The notes under the pieces are model-generated. The model did not search any database. It was not told the DNA's origin and saw only the letters and a list, made by a program, of their open reading frames with translations. The position numbers were made by a program, and so were the translations under genes. This document shows, in pieces, positions 27,907 through 39,100 of a stretch of DNA of 64,000 nucleotides. Numbering within the stretch: position 1 is the first letter of the stretch; the number at the start of each line of letters is the position of its first letter. Origin of the DNA: Spodoptera frugiperda (taxonomy: Eukaryota > Arthropoda > Insecta > Lepidoptera > Noctuidae); NCBI RefSeq assembly GCF_023101765.2, contig NC_064238.1, positions 6,322,001 to 6,386,000 of the forward strand, in the 5' to 3' direction.

Positions 27907-30050
27907 GGTGTCATTTTAAGCATAATATGTTATTGAAATTTTGATATGAAAAAACTAACAATAATCAGAAATCAAACTCCGCTGTAATACTAATACTACA
28001 TGACAAACAACACACAAAAAAGTTAAAACAAAATAAAACGAGACAACTAAATAAGACACTAGCCATGTTAACATCTGTCTATACGATTTAACAAATCGTC
28101 ATCGTCACTGTCATTGATATTCTAGTCAAATATGATTGTCATGAGTCGATTTTTTCCCGTGAGGGAAAGTTTGAAATAATCCTGATCCATCGTTACACAA
28201 AACTTGTAAGTTGTTCGCGTCTCAACGGATAATCGAGTTTATACTTGGAGGTCCGCCATCAATCATTTATCCCGCTTTCTCCCGCGGACGGATCTGCACC
28301 GAGCTACGCGGAAAAACTTTAAAGTGTTCCAACTTAGTGTGACGTATCGCACACTCGCTTGTTACTTGAATAATGTCTCTCAACTATTTATAACTGTGGA
28401 CTACTTCATGCGATCTCCTAATGTACGAACCTACATCTTGTTGTTACATCGTGAGTTTCGTTTTTATGACAACATGCCACGACGCGACGCGCCTTTTTCC
28501 TTATCCGCTTTTCTATAGAAAATGCCAATCAATCTTTGACATTCTATTAGGTCTAGGGATACGACAACGATATTGTTGGTTGGTTTTATTTAAACTAAAG
28601 TATCGTAACAAAGCATTTTCGAGACAAGGAAAAATATTGTTAATATTTAGGATTTTTTTAAATGGAATTGTTTGGTGTTTTCTCCACGCGTCCCCCACAC
28701 GGAGAAGTAGATACAGCGTGTTTTCCTTAAAAACAAATGGTATGTTTATCACTTTAAAACATCAAAACAAAAAGGACTATAACTTTTTATCTGGCTAAAG
28801 TTAACCGCGCAAATATTATTGACGATCCAATAAATCTGGTATCAAGTCACTCGGAGTGAGGCAAATAACACAAGTAGACACGAATCTATACGGATACTGG
28901 TATGAGTGTTTTATGAGCACTCAAGTGCCTTCCGGACTGGGATGTTTAAAACTCTCGCGAGCAGGGAATCGAGAACATTCCACTCGCACTCACGACACGA
29001 CAATGTCGGATTTGATCTCGAACGACGACATTTTTATGAGCGGTTAAAAGTTTATGAATATGCTTACTGCTGCAGATATTACTTACGTTGTTTATTTAAA
29101 TCTCGCAGATAAATCTACTGAAACGCTTTCTTTTCCCTCCAAGCACGAACCAATGAACGTTTAAAGAAAATTTGGCCATGTTCAAATTCTGTATTTAATT
29201 CTACCATTGTTATCGTCTACTTTTCAGGTCTAGTGATTTGGGCCTCTCATTCAACAGAGGTGGACAATTTATATTATGATTCTCATTAAATACACTACGT
29301 TAGGCGAGACTCTAACCAACCTCAAGTACCTACATAGCATTAAAATGAAGCCTATTACTAAAATTAAACCTATTTTATTCACATTTTACAACAAATACTT
29401 TACCAGAAAAACAACGAAATGAGACAAAATAATGTCAACAAAGAACATTTAGAGTTATATCAATTTTACCGCAATGTTATACGAAGTAATAACATTTTTA
29501 TATCACCATCAAGAAGAAGAAATAAACACGGCAACATGTAGAAAGCGGCTGCGGTATATAATGATAGCACAAGGCCTTATTACGTAAACAATAAAGCCTA
29601 CAGTCATGTATTGTATTATCATGATATTGTTTACTTGCTTATTTCTATTAGTAGAATGAAACCAATAATTAGACAACAATCGAGGCCAATATCGAAGTAA
29701 ACACATCGGATAGTATTACTTATTAGTAAGAACTAAATAATTTATTGTGTTATAAATACAATAAGCTAATTAACAGATATAGTAGGTATCTTGACAAAAC
29801 ATAATATCAAATTTCGTAAATAATCAACAATTTTCGTACACAGTCTCTATGACATTGTCTAATAATAACACACTGATTCCAATTAGCTTCAATAACAACG
29901 TATCGCATTAACAAAACAAACATTATGTACTCGGCTCTCGGTGCTCGGTACAGGTGGAAACTCATATAATTCAAGTGAGAGCATTATAATAATAGTTAAA
30001 GTCGACTGTTTTGAGTTTTAACAGCAAACACCGCTTCTGGGAAGCTCTAA

Positions 30051-31583
30051 CAATACGGCATCGTAAAAATTAAATTACAGCGAATCTCCGAGGAGGTTTC
30101 AATTTCCAAGCAAGAATCCAGACTCGAGATTCCGGCTCCTCTTACGAAATAATATTGCATCCACAAATACTCCTTTTCCTTATTACTTTTCGTCTCATAC
30201 CACACTACAATGTTAAATCAAATGAATTAGCGATCCTAACTAATAAGAACGTCGGGTTGAATCAGAACGACAACGTGGAATTATAGAGCACCTGGAATTA
30301 CTTTTAGCGGCGTAAATAGAAATGTTAATTTGAGACTGTAAAAAGTATCGCAGGAACGTAGCGCGACAGCAAATTAGAGGGAATGGAATATAGTTTACTT
30401 TAAGTTAAACTTATTACGGTCCTCGAGAAACAAGCAGTGGGAGGCTCGGCCGGCGCGCGGGTCAAGTGCCCAATTTGTCACCCGCGCAAACTTCCGACTA
30501 CTTCGGCCCCGGCCTGTTCGATTCCATTAAACTTTCGAGACCTTTTGAAGCTATTTTCTTGTTTGAATCAAGATTTGCCTAATTCATTTCGGTGTCTACC
30601 TACTTGAACGACTTCGACGTTGGCTTAACGTTTGTAAATATGTCACTCACAGAAGGTGTCGTTATTAGAGTTGAAGGAGTCATCCCTTGAGGAGTCCTCC
30701 ATGGGTGATAGTGTCCTAACTTAAGTGGGAGTACGAAATCCAAATGAAAGTCTCCGGGGCGCTTACAATGCGCTATCATAAAAATTAAATTACGGTAAGA
30801 GTTTCTGTGTAAGTGCGCGCCATTTCAGAAGGCGGGTTAGGCGCGGGCGAAGGAGCCCCGCCACATCAAAGCGACTCATCCTGCGCCCGGCTCTCTCACA
30901 AATCAAATTTACCAGCTTTCTTTCTTTCTTCTTTCGTCACGGCACTGACACTTAGTATTTGACCCATGGTTGGTTACGTACAAACCTGACTCTATAAAAT
31001 GTTAAAGGACAATGAAAGGTGGTCTCAGTAAGCCAAAAAATTCATTACAATGTTGCAAAAGCTTCGAAGCTAATGAAAACGAAAAGTATAAACAAGGGGA
31101 AAGATGAGAAGAGGAAGTTTACCGCGCCGGGGGTTCTGTACTATCTAAAGACTTTGTTTGGGTAAACAATTAGTCTTTTCCCAACATTTTTGTGCCATTT
31201 ACTGTGCTACGAAGTGGCTTCTATTTTAAGTTAACGGGATTAAGTATTTCTATGAACAACTTGAGTCTTTTTAATGTTGAAAGTCGATTCATAGAAATAT
31301 GAATGGTTAAAAAAGTTTCTAGGAAAAAGCATTATTAAAATTTTTCATTATGTGAAAAATGGAGACAAAATAAAATGAAATTATTCATAAATCCATGTTC
31401 ATTTTCCTGTAGAACCCTAAGCCCGTCGAAGTGAGAAGTAAAAGAAATTAAAGTCCAAGTTGTTTACGTATACAGACCGGGGGCGCGGGCGCCTGGGGCA
31501 TAGATCAAGTGGCTAATTTGTCAGAAAGGCAACTTGGTGGCACCGGCGCGGTCTAGTGCGGCCGATGCGATTCGATTAAACTT
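30051..31583 (+). repeat. Diverged duplicated noncoding module (two A blocks, two B blocks)
   Basis: Block A occurs at 30051-30078 and 30766-30793 with 24 of 28 bases identical, sharing taaaaattaaattac. Block B begins at 30461-30480 (gtcaagtgcccaatttgtca) and 31504-31523 (atcaagtggctaatttgtca), followed 45 and 51 bases later by attaaactt preceded by a gattc-type sequence, with GC-rich flanks in both. The order A-B-A-B suggests an old tandem duplication in an intron. It is not coding in any frame that I tried. Confidence 0.55.
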
Positions 31584-33059
31584 CAGCCAAAGTACCAACA
31601 CAAGAACAAGGCCTACTTAACGCGCTTCTACATTTACGGCGGAAACTTAATTAGCCAACTCCGCAGACTCCGCACCGATGTGTATGCTGTAAATGTTCCA
31701 CAGTATTATGGTACTTCGCATTATGTCTTTAGAAGTCAAATTACCAAAACATGTTAGTATTAATATGCCAAAAATGAATTTTGTCAAACATGTGAATATA
31801 TCTAACATTTACTATAAACAGTTAAGTCTTATTTTGAAATATCAAGAAACTTCTTCCTAACTCAAAATCGCTCCACTATTAAATTTTACCACATTTTATA
31901 GAACCCTTATCTTGAAACTTAGATTAAAGGAAAGTTTGTACACCAAGTTTGTTTTCCTACGTAGTGCATATCTATGGCTGGGGATCAAATTGCATAGGTA
32001 CGTACTTTATATTACTGCATAGTTTGTTTTGAATCTTTCAATATTATTTATTGCCTTTTCGACAAGTTCGTGAAGGAGTGTTAAAAAAACATTCTCGCTC
32101 TCTAATCAAGATATTAAAAGCAAGCTTTAAATTTAGATTAAGATAAAGTTATGTATTTTTAAGAAACGCGCACTCGAATAGTCACTTGAAAAGCCTTAAA
32201 GTTATTGAAATTAAATGAAAATTTAAATAACGAAAATACTATTAATGTAAATACTGGTAAGTTATAGAGATTCTTTTAAAATTGATATTGAAATGATCCG
32301 AACGTCGTCACTTCATATTATAATGCCCGTCTGCCCTTGTTTCGCCTTTGGCTTATTTAAAAAATGAACATCAGTCACTATCACAACTTTTACTATTTGT
32401 CATGTCCTTTGTTGAATATAGAAGACAAAAGAAAATTCAAATCAAATTTAACCATTCACTAAGCACTGACACTTTTTGAAAGTCAATTTTACCAAGTGTA
32501 GTATAACCTCGCTCAAACATCGAACCTTTGATTCCCTGAAGGGTTAAGATACCTAGGTTCTTATACGTAAACACTACCCACTTCTTCTGGAAATCTTTTG
32601 GAAAATAATGAGAGTGACGCTATAATATCAATGGTCTACCTCGTTGGTCGAGGTTGAATTCGATTTTCAAAATCGAGCTAAGTATTATTAGGATTTTTTC
32701 AAAATGAAAAAGATATGTGCACCTTTCTCTATCCTTTCGAGGATTAAAAAGCATTGTTATTGTATATCAAGAGAGAGTCCATTTCCAACGTAAACGCCTA
32801 CAAATGAAATGTGTTTAATAAAAAAGTGTATTTTTTTTGTTTGTTTCGGATTGCGACATGTGTTGTGCTCGTCACCTGTTCAGAAATAAATGCGTTTTCA
32901 ATTTATTTTTTCCATTCACTGCAATGTTACTTAAATACGAATACGTAGGTGCAGGTCTTTTGTTTTTTTTTTATTTATAGAGCCCTCTAGAATGTCACTT
33001 ATTTACGCAAAATTATAAAAAAGCTGTTGGTTATTTTAAACAGTAGTTTACATAATGTA

Positions 33060-33225
33060 AAATACAATGTGAAAGGTAATATGAGCACCGTATCAAGATA
33101 AAAATTTATCCTAAATTAAGTCTTTGACTACTGAACGCAATAGAAAACTGTTGAACGCAAATCCTCCGCTAACGTCGGTCACCGGTGACCACTACGGCGT
33201 TCAATGTGTTAATTGAAGAATATTA
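33060..33225. repeat. Probable interspersed repeat centred on a 14-bp palindrome
   Basis: The stretch cgcaaatcctccgctaacgt then cggtcaccggtgacc then actacggcgttcaatgtgtt looks like a lepidopteran repeat I have seen before, but I cannot name it. GGTCACCGGTGACC at 33177-33190 is a perfect palindrome, and gaacgcaa appears twice just upstream. It lies about 90 bp past exon D's donor, inside the following intron. Confidence 0.42.
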
Positions 33226-33313
33226 GAATATAATCACACTATAAGTATCTCCCTATATAAATCCAAAGCACAAATTTAATAATTTTATTTGTAACTTAGT
33301 ATTCTAAACTTAC

Positions 33314-33475
33314 CTTCAGACAGGTACAGTCGATCAGGCTCGGCCGGTTGCTCGCAAGGGCGATGGCGCAGGGTGACATGCAAGCTTGGACCTCTCGGAG
33401 GGACTTCGGGAGGAGCCGGCTCCGGAGGAGATTCACACTCCCGTTCACTCGCTTGGCCACCATTGCCTGAGGATG
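33314..33475 (-). CDS. Coding exon D (162 nt, phase 1-1) with a PPxVPPR proline motif
   Basis: The acceptor is ttttggaccag and the donor a consensus gtaagttt. The base left by exon C plus the first two bases makes Ala. The frame reads SSGNGGQASERECESPPEP, then APPEVPPRGPSLHVTLRHRP, then CEQPAEPDRLYLSE, leaving one base (G). The exon is 54 codons, symmetric in phase 1. The APPEVPPRGP stretch is a candidate SH3-binding motif. It resembles the conserved proline motif in the intracellular N-terminus of insect teneurins, where introns near the 5' end are typically very large; this is family knowledge plus inference. Another open frame on the same strand runs through this exon but does not fit the phase of exon C. 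No downstream exon could be found with confidence in the 33 kb that follow. Confidence 0.72.
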
Positions 33476-35698
33476 CTGGTCCAAAATAAAGGTAAATTTT
33501 AGTTTCATTTACACATTCAATTATCAAATTAAGATAAATGAGAATGATGATACCTTTAGTGGTACGAAAATAAATTTTGTACACATATAGAATATAAAAA
33601 AGTATGTCATCTATACAGTCGTCCACTTTAAGGGACATTTTACTTCCTAATCACCAAATATTTCGTTCACAATGAACACGAAATTGTTTGACTACAATTG
33701 TCTATTTAGGTACTTACTTTTGTTATGGATAAACAAACTATTATGAGAAAAAACAACATTCTTTACTCCATTCTAAACATACTTGTATACAATAAATCAA
33801 TCGTAAACGCACACTTAATTAGATTATAACATTACAATGTTCGTCTCGCAAAACATGAATACAATTCACTTCGTTCATTGTGCTCCCACGTGCCAGTCAC
33901 ATGCGTTGGAGCAACTATGCTTGGCATCCTTATCAAAGGCATGCACCCACCTCCATAATACCTTCATAATAGGTACTACAGAATACCTAAGTACACATTG
34001 CTACAACTCAAGCTATTCAAACCAGTATAAATTGACCGTTGAATGTGTAGAAAGATTATTCAAAGCGAGATCAAGATAAATTGGTTTTGTGTAGCTCGAT
34101 GTGTAGTTGTGTGTACAATAACTAAACTGGAATCCGACACAACATGTATAGCATGCCTTACATTTCGCGACGCTATTATTATTGTTAATGCTTACAAACG
34201 TCATTACATTCCTTGAGTGCAAGTATGCACGGTATAATCTATTAATTAATCAGGGTGCAGTTATTGATGCACTTGTCAAGGGTTCATTTTAGTAGTCGTC
34301 TCGGAAAATTGTAAACAAAAAACGTTGTATTGACGTAATTTATCTAAGAGATTTTTTGCGATTTTGAGTTATATTCGTCATTTGTTGGAGATAAATTCGG
34401 TGATTCCGAATATGTAAATAAATTAATATCGCAAAAAAATGTCGCTTACATCAATAATAATTATCCTTTCAACCATGAAAAATGCTTATTTAATTAATTT
34501 TGAAAATATTTTGTCACATTTAATTTTTTTCTGCCAGTAAGTAGTACAAATACTAAAATAATTCTACTATACTAATGCCACTATATAAATACTCAAGCTG
34601 CTTATATCGGTCGATAATTATTTCCTTTAAACAACTCGGTGTGCTGTTATTTTAATTGGTTATTCAGATTCTCAGTATCTACTTAGCGTGAAATGTATTC
34701 ATCGGGAATACATTTCAACTTTATTGACGGGAAATTATAGTATTACCAACCGACACATTCCCAGAACTGTAGTGTATTACCAAATTATTAATTTGTATCG
34801 TCACGGCTTTTATCCCCGAAGGGATAAGCAGAGGTGCACATTATGACACGTAATACCAATGTACAAAGTACACCCACTTTTCACAATTTGTGTTACCAGA
34901 CTCCGTGCTACTACTTTAAAATTTTCGGAAAATCGAAAAAAGCACAGCAATATTTTGCCCGACCCGAAAAAAGAACCCGAGACCCCTTGTCCGGCAATCA
35001 CACTTGCAACTCGAAGCAATATTCAATTCAACGAGGCAGCCAAATTATTAATGTATGATAAAATACTAATTAAAACACAAACCCTACATCTACTCAGGAA
35101 ACACTTGGTTCTTTAAATCACTCAACAAATTTTAGTTCGTTATAAAGTTCCGGCTCTAAATAAACACGAAGCCGTACTCTATTTCCACTTCTAGATTTCG
35201 ATTAACAACTGATAATGGACCGGGAGTTAGGCGGAGGAACTCTTCGATTGCTAAGAGTACAACAACTGTAATTGGGGTAATCTATTTGGGTTCTTGAGCA
35301 AATACCACAGGTAGGTTGGTAGCCAGCCAATTTACTTTGCTTTAGAACACTTTCTTGTTAAAACTTACGATGTTCGATGAATAAAATGTGTTTGTAAAGT
35401 GGTATTTATTGTTACAGTTATTGGTTCTGGCTTTGATCCAATACACGCTGTCGAAAGTAAGCGCGTGTTGGTAGGCTTTGGTGCAGACTACGTAATATCG
35501 CTACGGGCACGCTACGCGCTACGACATTGGCGTAGCATCTACAATGCTACGCGGCCTTGGCAATATGTTTGTGGCGTAGGCTCCCGTTATCTCCCGCATC
35601 TCAAACCAGTATAAGATTTTAAGTAAGGTTTTTGCCAGTATTTGTTATTGTTGCGATCATCAGATAAATGAATACATATTATTTTAATTTCATATTAC
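33476..35698 (-). other. Intron C-D (2.2 kb) containing a SINE
   Basis: Begins gtaatatga after exon C and ends ttttggaccag before exon D. It holds a complete-looking SINE with target-site duplications (34780-35052) and a small perfect hairpin at 35531-35551. No extra open frame with usable splice signals was seen. Confidence 0.6.
34793..35039 (-). mobile_element. Lepidopteran SINE, minus orientation, with 13-bp target-site duplication
   Basis: The body runs from the 3' end at left (cgtcacggcttttatccccg) through cagaggtgcacattatgaca, cagactccgtgctactactt and acccgagaccccttgtccgg to a tRNA-like head at right, which on the minus strand reads gacaaggggtctcgggttc. An identical 13-bp sequence, ccaaattattaat, flanks it at 34780-34792 and 35040-35052, as expected of target-primed insertion. 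The B box is decayed (gggttcttttttc), and the head carries an insertion-like stretch near 35013-35030. It lies inside the C-D intron in the same orientation as the gene. Confidence 0.85.
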
Positions 35699-35809
35699 CA
35701 TTGTTCAGGCAGAGTCGTGCATTGCGCGCGTTGTTTTCGTGAGGAAAGTCGTCAGCACGTCGTCGACGTTGCAGAGTACCACCAGGCTCAGCACTGAATA
35801 TCTCCTCAC
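35699..35809 (-). CDS. Coding exon C (111 nt, phase 1-1)
   Basis: A minus-strand exon with acceptor ttctacatag and donor gtaatatga. The single base carried from exon B plus the first two bases gives Gly. The frame then reads EEIFSAEPGGTLQRRRRADD, FPHENNARNARLCLNN, and leaves one base over. The other two frames meet stops, so the reading is forced by the phase. It is exactly 37 codons, another symmetric cassette-like exon. Its layout parallels exon B: an acidic/Gly start, a basic stretch, FPHE followed by an Asn/Arg-rich end, then the same donor (gtaatat). This suggests B and C arose by exon duplication. The function is not identifiable from the sequence. The Arg cluster (QRRRR) could be a nuclear-localisation or membrane-proximal basic patch, which is inference only. 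Confidence 0.64.
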
Positions 35810-36022
35810 CTATGTAGAAAATCGGCACGATTAATTTATACAAATTTAAGGGACACAAACAAACTTAATACTATATTTCCACTGGATCAACCAATGGTAA
35901 GCGGGCATTGCCGCTATAATTCGCAATACCGTACATACCTACGAACCTATTTAAAAAATATTTTGCTGTTTAGGTCGAACTAACAATTGCTTGTAGTTGT
36001 TATTACTACGACTTAATATTAC
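35810..36022 (-). other. Short intron B-C (213 bp)
   Basis: Begins gtaatatta and ends ttctacatag on the minus strand. It is AT-rich and contains no repeat that I recognise. Its small size beside 2.2-kb and 20-kb neighbours fits a local duplication that produced the adjacent exons B and C. Confidence 0.62.
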
Positions 36023-36160
36023 CTTTAGAGTTCCTGTTTCTTCTATAGAACCGCCTATTGGTGCTTTCATGAGGGAACGGAGAAGACTGCCGCTGTGGAC
36101 TGCTGGCATACCGAGGCAGCTCCTCACCTCCTTCAGAACCGTAAATTCGACGCTGTTCAT
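36023..36160 (-). CDS. Coding exon B (138 nt, phase 1-1)
   Basis: Bounded by a good acceptor (tttgtttcag) and a donor (gtaatatta) on the minus strand. Exon A leaves one base (A), which with the first two bases here makes an Asn codon. The frame then reads EQRRIYGSEGGEELPRYASS, a Ser/Gln/Pro stretch, FPHESTNRR and a basic end (FYRRNRNSK), leaving one base over. The length is exactly 46 codons, so the exon could be skipped without a frameshift. The alternative frame that starts with its own ATG (MNSVEF...) meets a stop in exon C, so it is not preferred. The content is polar, probably disordered, with a clustered Arg segment. It lies 213 bp from exon C and about 20 kb from exon A. The FPHE motif recurs in exon C. 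The family is not recognised with confidence. Confidence 0.72.
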
Positions 36161-39100
36161 CTGAAACAAATAGTTTTAAGTAGGAAAGGTCTTAGAATAT
36201 ATTAAGGAGAAAGAATGAAATGAAATTATATTGTGATGATTTGTCTATACGTGCAGTTATTTGTAATTACATAATTAATTACAACTTAACATGAAAGTAA
36301 GAGTCGTACTAAGTATAGTGAAAACAAAATGGACTATATTATGTAAAATTGTGTTGTCTAAATTCCATTCTTTTATTTCTATATATTCATTATTCTACCT
36401 TTAAACCATTTATCAATCAAATTCACTTTATTACTGCAACTAAAAATAATATTCACAATAAAAAAGCAATATATTAATATTCAAATCGTAACTACAAACA
36501 AGATTAACACCACATTTTTTACTTGTAAAAGTTGGCCAACTCTCGGCGTTCCAGTTATGTTATGACTAAGTAATAATTTTCAACACTTTATACAAATAGG
36601 TCAGTATAAAAGTTAAGGGCGGAAAGTTTGGAATTTATGAGGCGGTTTGTTTGGGTAGGTAATTCTAAACAATAACAAACAAAATGTATACGTTGCCTGA
36701 GGTTGTACGGCGCGAGTCGGCCCGCGGCGAATCGAACCCGCTCTACTACTTCGCCAAACAATCGTACATTATGAGTAAATGTGCAGAAGGCGTACTTAAT
36801 GTTAGTTAACTTCTACCTGGGTGAGCGTCTGTTATTTGTACCTGTGTAATAATTACAAAGTTTACTAGAAGCATCTTGTTTGTACTTCAGTTACTGCCTT
36901 CTCCTACAAAATCAGAACTCTACAATAAACTTCTTTGTAATCCTACATAACATAAGATAATTAAATCTAATCTCACTTTTAAACTACTTATACCTCATCT
37001 ACATGAAAGTATATAGGTACATAGGTACAAAGGAACTTTCATATACTTTTATACATACATAAGTATGATACATAAAATAACTTTTCCAGCATAAGTGTGT
37101 ACATATCTAATTATTTATGTTGACTTGCAGTAGATGTTCTGTTCTGATCGCAATGTGGCTGTCAGGCTCGGCACCGGTCTGCTCAAATAATCCCTCTCCA
37201 CGTCGCAAAAACATGGATGCATGGAAAAACATCACATTTCTGCAGGACGCGGAACTAATACTATAGATACGTTATGTTATTTGCAAACTTGTTTTCGTGG
37301 TATTTCGAACGAAACGCCCAACGGTGTATGATCGGATCAGACCATTTTGATTTTTTGTTTCAGATACGAAGGTATATGTTTAAGAACCAAAATAAAAGAA
37401 TGATTGCATACTCAGTAGTCGATGTCAACCCAATTCAATTGTCCATACTCTAAGTCGAGAAAAAGACTTCATAAATGTTTCCAGTAAACCAAATTCGAGC
37501 AAAATTCGGAACTTCACAATAAAGTTCCCAAAACGATGAACAAAACCGCGAAAATATAATAACTAAGCGCCTTCAAAGAAAATTTCTAAGTAAACTTGTA
37601 ACTACACCGTGCCTATGTTGTTACGAATGAGTATAAAAGAAAGTTGCCGAGCGAAAGAAAATGAATTAAAAATACTCGTTCAGATTGGTAAGTTTCGCAA
37701 TACTTTGGAAATTTTTTGGCAACGTTAACACAGCTCTCCGTAACGAAACGTGAATAAATTGAAAATAAGCAGAGAGACGCGGTCATTTGTAACTTTAGGG
37801 AAAGCATTTTAATATTTTTTGAAAGTCGACGATGAATTGAGAACAGCCATAACGGAGGTACAAAAAGTTGAAACGTAATTCAGTAAGTCAGCCAGATTGA
37901 GAGGCTTACATAAAATCCTTTGTTTACCTGTTAAGTATGCACACAAAAACTAAATACAACAATTCCTAGCTGAAATAATGCTAAAGGGTTTGGATGTAAC
38001 GTTTAATGAAAGTTAAGTCGGCACGGTGTGTAGCCAACGGCTGTATGAAACTAAACACCTTGTTTTAGTTTACTCAACGATTCTACAAACTCAATTAGCA
38101 TTACAATCTCTGAGTCACTTTAGGCGAAATGAAATTATGTAGGAAATAAACGCGGTTTAGTGGATGCGCCTAACATGAATATTTTCCGGGTAACGTTTCC
38201 TATTCCGCGGTGTTTATATCGGTATAATTTGTTACGGTTTATGGTTATGATATATTAAAGTGTCTGTCTAGGGACAACGACCAGGTACCGAGGTTCGGGT
38301 TTACCGGTATTAAGCCTAAAGTCAGTTGGTTTCGTATTCGAGCTAGAGTTTCCGATTCAGCTAAATTTCCGAAGCGAGTGTGAGAATTGTGCGCTCGTGG
38401 AAGCTAGGCTTAATGATGGCAGTGTACGAACGGAATCGCTTACAAAATGGGTACTGATACGCGATTGAATAGTGATTATCTTTGTAATGGATTTATCATA
38501 TGTAATCGTATTCAACCTGAATAATAGAGCTATTCAAAGGTGCTTCGATATAATCTTTAACTTACAATACAAAAATGGATTGATTTTGAAAGGGTGGCCA
38601 TTAAAAGATATCGTAATAATAATGAACATCATTCATCATTCTCATCAATAATTTAGATAACAGTTTACTAGGTAACAATAACATTATAATATGTATTTTT
38701 CTTACCTTACATCAAATACTGAAATTAACAAACAAAATTGAACCACTTTCCAAGCCGGTCCAAGGTTAAGCCCTGCGATATAACACTAACCTAAATATCT
38801 AAATATTCAAAACAAAGTGAGTCTTTATTAGCATCACTACTAAAATAAATTATTTTACCTTATGAATATTCAAATAAATGTTTCGGGTAATACTAAATAA
38901 TATTCATAGTTTTAAGCACCAACCCGAACTTGAATGGCTGCGTAAAAATATGTAACGTAGTTACAAAATCTAACCTTGTTCTACTAAACGAGCTTAACCC
39001 AAATATGTTGTAAAAAGATTCAATAATGTACAACATTACCTAAGCTAGAAATCCCAATACTAGTTCTAATATAATATAATAATTTATCATACAATTTTTA

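Larger units (their letters stand above)
1..33313 (-). other. Noncoding stretch, probably the intron following exon D
   Basis: No coding exon could be supported here. Open frames are short, lack splice-consistent boundaries and show no recognisable domain. Because exon D ends in an open donor, the region is best read as intron unless an unrecognised small exon exists; one weak candidate is described at 2452-2530. Repeats are listed separately. GC-richer islands occur near 0.72-0.92, 8.25-8.35, 19.86-19.96, 26.28-26.33, 30.4-30.5 and 31.48-31.58 kb. Confidence 0.45.

Noticed and set aside
33296..33508. Alternative minus-strand frame through exon D (MKLKFTF...)
   Set aside because: It does not fit the phase left by exon C and crosses the acceptor into intron sequence.
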